A stretch of 7,813 nucleotides of DNA from Clostridia bacterium (GTDB lineage Bacteria > Bacillota > Clostridia > Christensenellales > Aristaeellaceae): the NCBI GenBank assembly GCA_900769075.1, contig CAAGFE010000104.1, positions 1-7,813 on the forward strand, given 5' to 3'. Below the pieces are notes generated by a model. It ran no database searches. It saw nothing but the letters and a program-made list of their open reading frames with translations, and had not been told where the DNA came from. The first letter of the stretch is position 1. The number at the start of each line of letters is the position of its first letter. Made by a program: the position numbers and the translations under genes. Of this stretch, positions 1-4,230 are shown piece after piece.

Positions 1-52
1 GCACCTGCCTTCCAAGCAGGATACGCGGGTTCGACTCCCGTCTGCTGCTCCA
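1..52 (+). tRNA. tRNA-Gly(TCC), 5' truncated by window edge
   Basis: The window opens inside a tRNA. The anticodon stem CCTGC (4-8) pairs with GCAGG (16-20) around the seven-base loop CTTCCAA, giving anticodon TCC (11-13), which reads glycine GGA codons. A normal T-arm follows with loop TTCGACT, then the 3' acceptor strand CTGCTGC, discriminator T and an encoded CCA at 50-52. The 5' acceptor strand and D-arm lie upstream of the window. It has the same anticodon as the complete tRNA at 1437-1512 but a different acceptor stem, so the two are not recent identical copies. Confidence 0.93.
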
Positions 53-193
53 CCGGGTCTTGCACCCGGACCTGATGAAGCGCGAAGTGCGGCGCGCCCG
101 GTTGGTTTCTGCATGCCAACGGGGGAAGCCTCGGCCTATACAGCCGCAAAGGCTTCCACGCCACAAAATCAAACACAACAGGAGGCAAAGGAA
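53..193 (+). other. Structured non-coding leader between tRNA-Gly and first gene
   Basis: No convincing gene occurs here; the open frame starting at 113 has no ribosome binding site before the ATG at 194. Consecutive hairpins are visible: CCGGGT/ACCCGG (53-58 with 64-69), GCGCG/CGCGC (80-84 with 93-97), CCC-G-GTTGG/CCAACGGG (97-105 with 116-123), and a two-step hairpin at 124-157 that matches one just before tRNA-Thr. The run of adjacent stems suggests RNA structure, either as the trailer of the tRNA transcript, the leader of the 194-424 gene, or part of a separate RNA. The leader ends in a clear ribosome binding site, GGAGG at 181-185. Confidence 0.5.
124..157 (+). repeat. Two-step hairpin motif, copy A
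   Basis: Outer stem GGAAGCC (124-130) pairs with GGCTTCC (151-157). Inside is a one-base T versus four-base CAAA asymmetric internal loop, then CGGC (132-135) pairing with GCCG (143-146), and loop CTATACA. Copy B at 1913-1943 has the same inner stem, the same T/CAAA internal loop and an outer stem of identical length but different sequence. The copy ends 36 bases before the ATG of the downstream gene. Confidence 0.6.
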
Positions 194-424
194 ATGGCAT
201 ACAGCATCGAGGTTGCTTTTACGCTGGGGAACGCATGCTTCACCTGCATGTGCCAGACAGCCAGCGAGGCGCTGGACGCAGTGTGCAGCGCATACAGCGC
301 TGTGAACGGCGCAAGCATGACCAACGCGGCACGGGAGGAATGGATGGGCAAGCTGCTGGGCATCCGCATGGGCAGGCTGATCAAAACAGAGGCTTACGGC
401 CTGACGGTATGCCGTGCCGGATAA
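194..424 (+). CDS. Small hypothetical protein, 76 aa
   Basis: I do not recognise this protein. The frame is open from 113, but the ATG at 194 is preferred because GGAGG at 181-185 lies eight bases upstream and the leader before it is filled with hairpins. The product starts MAYSIEVAFTLG, probably a beta strand, followed by an alanine-rich stretch (about residues 22-42) that looks helical. Cysteines sit at residues 15, 18, 20, 31 and 73, without a clean zinc-ribbon spacing. It is the first of five short genes on the plus strand and is probably cotranscribed with the HTH gene after it. The compact size and setting fit a phage accessory protein; no function is claimed. Confidence 0.7.
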   Translation: MAYSIEVAFTLGNACFTCMCQTASEALDAVCSAYSAVNGASMTNAAREEWMGKLLGIRMGRLIKTEAYGLTVCRAG

Positions 425-441
425 GGGAGGAAGCATGAGAA

Positions 442-684
442 ATGGAAAAAAAGAGACTGACGCTGGCTGATCTGGCGGACATGGACTGCAACATGCTGAC
501 GCCTGCCCAGGTGGCAAGCGTAACGGGGAGCTCGCCATACTACATCAGCGTGATGGCACAGACCCAGGAGGGCCGCAATGGCCTGGGCTTCCCCGTGATG
601 AGGGTGGGACGCTATACCAAGATACCGCGCATCCCATTCCTGCGCTACATGGGCTGGCAGGGAAAAATCAGGGGGGCAGAATGA
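442..684 (+). CDS. Putative winged helix-turn-helix DNA-binding protein, 80 aa
   Basis: A likely helix-turn-helix spans residues 19-41: MLTPAQVASVTGSSPYYIS, where PAQVA is the first helix and SSPYYIS starts the recognition helix. The segment LGFPVMRVGRYTKIPR (48-63) then has the form of a wing followed by a closing strand, with PFLRYMGW after it. This arrangement (HTH, then a FPV...G...IPR wing) is what small excisionase-like or MerR-like DNA-binding proteins of Firmicute phages look like. The ribosome binding site GGGAGG is at 425-430. The stop at 682-684 is one base before the next gene's ATG, so the two are probably translationally coupled. It could be a transcription regulator or an excisionase; with no integrase in view I cannot decide. 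Confidence 0.75.
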   Translation: MEKKRLTLADLADMDCNMLTPAQVASVTGSSPYYISVMAQTQEGRNGLGFPVMRVGRYTKIPRIPFLRYMGWQGKIRGAE

Positions 685-685
685 T

Positions 686-1000
686 ATGGAGAAGAAGAGC
701 CGCATTGTGGTGATGGTCAAGGAGCCGGGAGAAAACTGGAACCCATGGAACATCGAGAACAGGCTGGAAGATTTTCAGCAGCTGGTCGGAGGGTACATCG
801 AGACGGTGACGGTGAATGAGGAGCTGATCCTGATCGTCAACGAGGAGGGAAAGCTGAAGGGCCTTCCGGGAAACTTTCCGTTCCGAGGGGACTGGCTGTG
901 CGGAACGGTGGTGGCAGCAGGATCTGCGGGAGAAGAATTCGCATCCTGCCCGTTGAGGTCGGATGAAGCCATGATCATGGCACTGGTTGAGGATGAATAA
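686..1000 (+). CDS. DUF3846 family protein, 104 aa
   Basis: The N-terminal part resembles the DUF3846 family: a strand with a conserved EPG (IVVMVKEPG, residues 7-15), then LEDFQQLVGGYIE (27-39), then the signature NEEGKLKGLPGN (52-63). The segment LCGTVVAAG (71-79) occupies the place of the family's conserved Gly-containing strand. DUF3846 proteins are small, of unknown biochemical function, and common in phages and plasmids of Gram-positive bacteria. The start ATG follows the previous stop by one base, with a G-run (671-676) as ribosome binding site. The acidic C-terminus (EAMIMALVEDE) is probably a helix. Confidence 0.78.
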   Translation: MEKKSRIVVMVKEPGENWNPWNIENRLEDFQQLVGGYIETVTVNEELILIVNEEGKLKGLPGNFPFRGDWLCGTVVAAGSAGEEFASCPLRSDEAMIMALVEDE

Positions 1001-1017
1001 TCAGGGGGTGGAGGAAG

Positions 1018-1209
1018 ATGTACGCAGCGGGAAAACTGCCGGACTATGTGACGAGAACAACCCACCGAAGCGAGAGCAGGTGGCTGATCCAGACGGGAAA
1101 ACCGCATCGGGCGAATGCGCAAGGAATCATCATCGGGGCAGGTTTTGCCGCGGCGATGGCAGGGATCTGCTGGGCGGCGATGGTGATCCTGGGGGCGATC
1201 TGCGCATGA
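1018..1209 (+). CDS. Small single-pass membrane protein, 63 aa
   Basis: The N-terminal 35 residues are polar and basic (several Arg and Lys). They are followed by one long hydrophobic segment, about residues 36-62, rich in Ala, Gly and Ile with a Trp, ending at the C-terminus. This predicts one membrane helix with a cytoplasmic basic N-terminus. No signal peptidase site is evident. The G-rich GGGGGTGGAGG (1004-1014) serves as ribosome binding site. The stop overlaps the start of the next gene in an ATGA arrangement, so translation of the two is likely coupled. Function unknown; phage single-TM miniproteins can be membrane anchors, antiholin-like or superinfection-exclusion proteins, but nothing here distinguishes these. 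Confidence 0.65.
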   Translation: MYAAGKLPDYVTRTTHRSESRWLIQTGKPHRANAQGIIIGAGFAAAMAGICWAAMVILGAICA

Positions 1210-1394
1210 CATGGGCGAAGCATGGGGAGCGGGAATGCGTCCACTGCACCTATTATCACCCGGAACGACCGAAGAAGCCATGCAGCGCCTTCGGGAAGCT
1301 GCAGAACAAGAACAAGGACTGCAGCTTGTATCACGAGGACAGGACGCCGCCGGAGCAGAGGGTGATATGGGTTGGGGAAAAAAGAAACGGATGA
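1206..1394 (+). CDS. Cys-rich miniprotein, possible zinc binder, 62 aa
   Basis: The ATG at 1206 overlaps the stop of the membrane miniprotein (ATGA). The frame is open further upstream to 987, but that part overlaps two other genes and is unlikely to be coding. Cysteines at residues 11 and 14 form a CxxC (ECVHC), with Cys26 and Cys39 and several His (13, 18, 43) as further possible ligands. A small zinc-binding fold is therefore plausible. The aromatic pair YY after the CxxC and the basic stretch RPKKP suggest possible nucleic-acid contact. It is the last gene before the tRNA island. I do not recognise a named family. Confidence 0.68.
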   Translation: MTWAKHGERECVHCTYYHPERPKKPCSAFGKLQNKNKDCSLYHEDRTPPEQRVIWVGEKRNG

Positions 1395-1417
1395 GTTTCT
1401 GAAAAAACGAATCAGAT

Positions 1418-1433
1418 GGCCGGGGAACCGGCC
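1418..1433 (+). other. GNRA-loop hairpin just upstream of tRNA-Gly
   Basis: GGCCGG (1418-1423) pairs with CCGGCC (1428-1433) around the tetraloop GGAA, a GNRA loop, and outer ATG/CAT bases may extend it. It ends three bases before the first base of tRNA-Gly. No U-run follows, so it is not a typical intrinsic terminator. It could be a processing or folding element of a transcript running from the upstream genes into the tRNA, or a tertiary-contact hairpin. Confidence 0.55.
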
Positions 1434-1436
1434 CAT

Positions 1437-1512
1437 GCGGCGATAGCTCAACTGGCAGAGCAACGGCCTTCCAAGCCGTAGGCTGCGGGTTCGATTCCCG
1501 TTCGCCGCTCCA
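1437..1512 (+). tRNA. tRNA-Gly(TCC)
   Basis: Complete 76-base cloverleaf. Acceptor GCGGCGA (1437-1443) pairs with TCGCCGC (1502-1508), followed by discriminator T and an encoded CCA (1510-1512). The D-arm is built on GCTC/GAGC. The anticodon stem ACGGC/GCCGT encloses CTTCCAA, giving anticodon TCC at 1470-1472. The T-arm has loop TTCGATT. It reads GGA codons, which are frequent in the genes here. It is the second Gly(TCC) tRNA in the window, with a different acceptor stem from the first. The non-coding structured stretch starts directly after its CCA. Confidence 0.97.
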
Positions 1513-1593
1513 GGGGCGGCGCCAACACGCCCTCCGCGAAAGCGGACAATCAAATACTGCGCCGGGAATGGTGCTTGAAGGCCCGGCGCACAT

Positions 1594-1637
1594 GCGGCCA
1601 ACAGGATACGGCGGTGCAACTCCGCCGGGCCGCACCA
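1594..1637 (+). other. tRNA-like acceptor/T-arm minihelix ending in A-CCA
   Basis: GCGGCC (1594-1599) pairs with GGCCGC (1628-1633), followed by A (1634) and CCA (1635-1637). Inside is a five-base-pair hairpin GGCGG/CCGCC (1610-1614 with 1622-1626) with the seven-base loop TGCAACT. As in a tRNA, the 3' side runs T-stem, then seven bases of acceptor strand, discriminator, CCA with no gap. The loop matches the TTCRANY T-loop pattern at six of seven positions. The seventh acceptor pair (A1600 with G1627) is mismatched. Only nine bases (1601-1609) replace the D and anticodon arms, so this is not a decoding tRNA. Confidence 0.45.
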
Positions 1638-1912
1638 AGGACGGGTGCAGGCATCGCACGTCAGGCCTCCTTAGGGCAAAGTGCAGCCCGGTCGGTGGGT
1701 GTAAGACTCACGATGGATTCCCTCCTTTCCAGGGCGGGCAAAGGGAATCCTGCCATTTGATGCGGCGGTGGTAAAGACATTCGTCCGACGGCCACGGATG
1801 AAGAGAGGGCAGGACTCCCACGACGCGCCAGACAAAGGCTTGGCAGCAGCCTTTGTTACATCCTCCATGGGCCTATAAGGCCAGGCGCTGGGATGACAAC
1901 TTCCCCCAGGCC

Positions 1913-1943
1913 GCGATCCTCGGCAACAGCCGCAAAGGATCGC
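1913..1943 (+). repeat. Two-step hairpin motif, copy B
   Basis: Outer stem GCGATCC (1913-1919) pairs with GGATCGC (1937-1943). The T (1920) faces CAAA (1933-1936) as an internal loop. The inner stem CGGC/GCCG encloses AACA. It lies four bases (TCTT) before tRNA-Thr. Compared with copy A, three of the five outermost pairs change on both strands so that pairing is kept, while the inner stem and the T/CAAA loop are identical. Confidence 0.6.
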
Positions 1944-1947
1944 TCTT

Positions 1948-2019
1948 GCCCCCTTGGCTCAACGGCAGAGCGGGCGATTTGTAATCGCCAGGGTGCGGGT
2001 TCGAATCCCGCAGGGGGCT
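1948..2019 (+). tRNA. tRNA-Thr(TGT)
   Basis: Complete cloverleaf. Acceptor GCCCCCT (1948-1954) pairs with AGGGGGC (2012-2018), with discriminator T at 2019. The D-arm is on GCTC/GAGC. The anticodon stem GGCGA/TCGCC encloses TTTGTAA, giving anticodon TGT (1980-1982) for threonine ACA. The T-arm GCGGG/CCCGC has loop TTCGAAT. Unlike both tRNA-Gly genes it has no encoded CCA (TTCG follows the acceptor), so it depends on CCA addition. A short GCAC/GTGC hairpin and the GAGGAGGA ribosome binding site of the next gene follow closely, so the tRNA is probably excised from an mRNA-like transcript. Confidence 0.96.
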
Positions 2020-2057
2020 TTCGCACGGATGTGCAAAAACAACCGAGGAGGAGCAAC

Positions 2058-2396
2058 ATGAAGCAGGACAAGGTTCGCATCGAAATCTACGACGAGGATG
2101 GGGACATGCGCGAAAGCGTGGCAGGCCGGATGGACTGGGAAGAGATCAGGGAAATCATGCTGGAAGCGCTGAAGAACGACGGCATTCCGGTGCTGATCAA
2201 GGCGGGAAAGGAGAAACAGGGAACCATGAACACAACGCGCATGGGCAATGAAGACAAGCGCGAGGACGCATGGATCTGGGAACAGCCCATGACCGTACAC
2301 ATCGAGTACGACGGGCTGAAATTCTCCGCGACAGGAAGATTTGACGATGTGATGGAAGCCCAGGAAGAATTTCTGGGGCGAATCATCGAGGAATAA
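2058..2396 (+). CDS. Hypothetical acidic protein, 112 aa
   Basis: I do not recognise this protein. The ATG at 2058 follows GAGGAGGA (2046-2053) at good spacing; the open frame continues upstream through tRNA-Thr and is not coding there. The product begins with a strand-like KVRIEIYDEDGD, then a predicted helix MDWEEIREIMLEALKNDG (residues 29-46), a polar linker (about 52-75), a second strand pair VHIEYDGLKFSATGRF (80-95), and a C-terminal helix VMEAQEEFLGRIIEE. The strand-helix pattern appears twice, which could mean two small related alpha/beta units. It is followed by the palindrome-rich region before Rep. Confidence 0.75.
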   Translation: MKQDKVRIEIYDEDGDMRESVAGRMDWEEIREIMLEALKNDGIPVLIKAGKEKQGTMNTTRMGNEDKREDAWIWEQPMTVHIEYDGLKFSATGRFDDVMEAQEEFLGRIIEE

Positions 2397-2687
2397 GAAC
2401 AGATAACAACACGCCATCCGGGCCATCAGAAAAGGCTCGGATGGCGCTTGAGAATCACGGGAAATCAAGAGAATCTACCTATTAAATGGAGAGGGTGAAA
2501 GACCCTCTGCGCAGGCTTGAATGTGGTAATAAAAAACCAAGCATCCTGCAAGAGAAAAGAAAAGGATCCTCCTGATGATGCTTTCCGGTGGAGGAAGGCA
2601 GCGGAAGGGGGTGGGCGCCCGCCACGGCGGGAGGGGGCAAGCGAAGCGAAGCCCCATCCCTGGAGTGGCTCAGAGGGAGGGACACCA
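2397..2687 (+). other. Non-coding palindromic region upstream of Rep; candidate origin
   Basis: No gene is supported in these 291 bases; the Rep frame is open upstream but lacks a ribosome binding site before 2688. At least five stems are visible: CGCCATCCG/CGGATGGCG (2412-2420 with 2438-2446, extended by GGCC/GGCT); AGAGGGT/ACCCTCT (2490-2496 with 2502-2508); TCCTCC/GGAGGA (2567-2572 with 2590-2595); CCCGCC/GGCGGG (2618-2623 with 2626-2631); and GGGGC/GCCCC (2634-2638 with 2651-2655) around a loop containing GCGAAGCGAA. HUH Rep proteins nick at hairpins, often close to their own gene, so a double-strand origin here is plausible. No known nick-site consensus is recognised. Regulation of rep is the main alternative. 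Confidence 0.4.
2412..2446 (+). terminator. Strong hairpin after the 112-aa gene, terminator-like but without a U-run
   Basis: A nine-base-pair perfect stem (2412-2420 with 2438-2446) is extended by four more pairs (one G-U) around an A-rich loop, 15 bases after the preceding stop. The sequence after it is CTTGAG, with no T tract, so intrinsic termination would be inefficient. It may act as an attenuator, an mRNA 3' stabiliser or part of the origin. Confidence 0.35.
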
Positions 2688-3629
2688 ATGAGAGAGCAGG
2701 ACATCCGGCTGCTGATGGAGATCAGTCAGGACAGAGAAATCCAGACCGGATGGCAGCGGGGCGTGGAGAAACAGAGGACACGCACCATCAAGGCCGGGCC
2801 GCTGCTATACTGCGCGTCCTACCCCATCTGGGACACGACATCCAGGCGGGAGGCAGAAGCAAGGCTGAAGGGTGCAAAGGAAAAGAAGGGCACAGCCGAA
2901 GCGATGCGCAAAATCAACGCACGGCGAGCGGAGGATCGACTGGTACAGCTGGTCAACGCAAACTTCGGCCCGGGCGATCACCTGGTGACCTGCACATACG
3001 CCGCCGGGAAAGAGCCGGGAAGCATGGAGGAAGCGCAGAAGCACATGCGCAACTACCTGGCCCGCGTCAAGCGGATGTGCCGCAGGCGAGGTGCGTCTGA
3101 TCCGGCCTATGTATACGTCACGGAGGTCACGGTCTCCAACAGGTGGGGAACGAGGTACCACCACCACATGGTGCTGAAGGCGGAGCTGGCCCGGGAAGAA
3201 GTGGAAAACCTGTGGATAAAGCATCACGGCATTTGCAACACGCGCAAGGCGCAGCGGATGCGGGAGGGGCTGACGGGCTGGGCGAAGTACATCGCCAAGC
3301 AGGTATGCGCGGGGAAACGTGCGGACAGCTTCCAGCGCAAGCACAGGTGGGCCGCGTCAAAGGGGCTGAAGGTGCCGCAGGCAACAGAAGCAGACAAAAA
3401 AATCAGCCGCCGCAGGGTGGAAAAGATCGCCCAGGAAATCAGACGGGATCAGGGGATCGCCCAATTGCATCTGGAAGCCTGCTATCCGGGATATGAAGTG
3501 CTGGAAATGCAGGTAAAAACAAGCGAGTGGGTAGGCGGCGCGTACATCTACGCGGTGCTGGCACAAAAGGACAAAGGAGGATACACGATCCACAGGGATG
3601 AGGGCATGACGCCAAAGGAGGGAAAATGA
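2688..3629 (+). CDS. HUH-type replication initiator (Rep), 313 aa
   Basis: Probable rolling-circle-type replication initiation endonuclease, which nicks one DNA strand at the origin and becomes joined to it through a tyrosine. Motif 1 is a strand DHLVTCTY (residues 97-104). The metal-binding HUH motif is YHHHMVLKA (157-165). The catalytic motif is WAKYIAKQ (198-205), with Tyr201 and Lys204 in a YxxK arrangement. One catalytic tyrosine suggests a single-Tyr enzyme of the ORF2/G2P-like replication group rather than a two-Tyr phage-A type. The N-terminal 90 residues are Arg/Lys-rich helices and may bind DNA. The ATG at 2688 follows GAGGGAGGGA (2673-2682); the longer open frame to 2517 has no ribosome binding site. 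The next gene begins two bases after its stop. Confidence 0.8.
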   Translation: MREQDIRLLMEISQDREIQTGWQRGVEKQRTRTIKAGPLLYCASYPIWDTTSRREAEARLKGAKEKKGTAEAMRKINARRAEDRLVQLVNANFGPGDHLVTCTYAAGKEPGSMEEAQKHMRNYLARVKRMCRRRGASDPAYVYVTEVTVSNRWGTRYHHHMVLKAELAREEVENLWIKHHGICNTRKAQRMREGLTGWAKYIAKQVCAGKRADSFQRKHRWAASKGLKVPQATEADKKISRRRVEKIAQEIRRDQGIAQLHLEACYPGYEVLEMQVKTSEWVGGAYIYAVLAQKDKGGYTIHRDEGMTPKEGK

Positions 3630-3630
3630 C

Positions 3631-4230
3631 ATGGCAAAAAATTTCCGCATCCGAGACCCGGGGGCACGGACTGACATGACCCGCCCCATCGATGCCCGGG
3701 GGAACGCCGTCTACACCCAGGCGGAGGTCGACAAAATCAACGACGAAGGCAACCGCCGCCGCGTCACCGGCGCGGAAATGGAGGCGCTGATGGGCATGAT
3801 CGCCGCCGGGAACATGATCACCCAGTGCGCAAAAACCCTGTCCGGGCATGCGGCGCACGCAGGCGCGGAAGTCACAATGAAGCGCCTGGTCACCCAGCTG
3901 CGCAACCTGATCGTCCGGCTGAACATGAACGTCGAAACGAGGCAGATGGGCGCGATCGCCAGTCAGATGGCGGACGCCGACATCACCATCAGCGCAAATC
4001 CGCGCCCGGCGATGATCAATATCTGCCAGGACGATCTGCTGCGCATCTGCAACCGCGCCATGGAACAGTGCGACTTCTGCTGCACATGCACACGCGAGCA
4101 GAGCCGGGACTGCGATCTGCGAAAGGCGTTTGATAAGGTACCAGGGGCGAAGCAGGCCGCGAAGGACAACGCACGGAGCGATACTGGCAAGTGCCCATAC
4201 AGGGGGATGGAGATGGAGGCAGACGAGTGA
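3631..4230 (+). CDS. Phage-type hypothetical protein with C-terminal Cys cluster, 199 aa
   Basis: I do not recognise a named family. The N-terminal segment RIRDPGARTDMTRPIDARG (residues 6-24) is polar and looks extended. Residues 29-115 are mostly helical (AEVDKIND, then a long Met/Ala-rich stretch). The C-terminal part holds Cys132, 140, 147, 150, 151, 153, 161 and 188, including CDFCCTC and a late CPYRG, which suggests a metal-binding module. Its stop overlaps the GTG start of the methyltransferase (GTGA), so the two are translationally coupled. The ribosome binding site is AAAGGAGGG, within the end of rep. Placement between Rep and a methyltransferase suggests a DNA-metabolism role, but this is inference. 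Confidence 0.75.
   Translation: MAKNFRIRDPGARTDMTRPIDARGNAVYTQAEVDKINDEGNRRRVTGAEMEALMGMIAAGNMITQCAKTLSGHAAHAGAEVTMKRLVTQLRNLIVRLNMNVETRQMGAIASQMADADITISANPRPAMINICQDDLLRICNRAMEQCDFCCTCTREQSRDCDLRKAFDKVPGAKQAAKDNARSDTGKCPYRGMEMEADE

Larger units (their letters stand above)
1513..1947 (+). ncRNA. Candidate large structured non-coding RNA between tRNA-Gly and tRNA-Thr
   Basis: This 435-base stretch has no ORF with a ribosome binding site but is dense in strong stems. In order: TCCGC-GAAA-GCGGA (1533-1546, GNRA loop); GCGCCGGG/CCCGGCGC (1559-1566 with 1582-1589); a tRNA-like acceptor/T-arm element (1594-1637); GTGGG/CTCAC with a seven-base loop (around 1695-1711); GGATTCCC/GGGAATCC (1715-1722 with 1743-1750); CATTCGT/ACGGATG (1778-1784 with 1794-1800); ACAAAGGCT/AGCCTTTGT (1832-1840 with 1848-1856); GGCC-TATAA-GGCC (1870-1882); CTGGG/CCCAG (1888-1892 with 1905-1909); and the two-step hairpin copy B (1913-1943). 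RNase P and RNase Z cuts at the flanking tRNAs would release it with defined ends. ROOL and GOLLD RNAs are known large phage RNAs beside tRNAs; membership is not shown here. Confidence 0.55.

Noticed and set aside
72..78. CTGATGA, the hammerhead ribozyme core string (also at 2572-2578)
   Set aside because: Neither copy is followed by a proper stem II and GAAA with a third stem and UH cleavage site, so a hammerhead cannot be built. The second copy lies within the loop of TCCTCC/GGAGGA.
987..1205. Upstream part of the open frame ending at 1394
   Set aside because: It overlaps the end of the DUF3846 gene and the whole membrane miniprotein; the ATG at 1206 with ATGA coupling is more likely.
1559..1637. 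A full-length decoding tRNA ending in the CCA at 1635
   Set aside because: No upstream strand matches the acceptor at tRNA distance, and there is no anticodon stem-loop; only the truncated acceptor/T-arm form fits.
775..1659. Long minus-strand open frame of 294 codons
   Set aside because: It runs antisense to four genes and tRNA-Gly, is rich in Pro/Ser/Arg as expected of a GC-driven shadow frame, and has no recognisable domain.
2517..2687. N-terminal extension of the Rep frame (57 extra residues)
   Set aside because: It lacks a ribosome binding site, has low-complexity Gly/Arg/Pro composition and covers several palindromes; ATG 2688 has a strong site.
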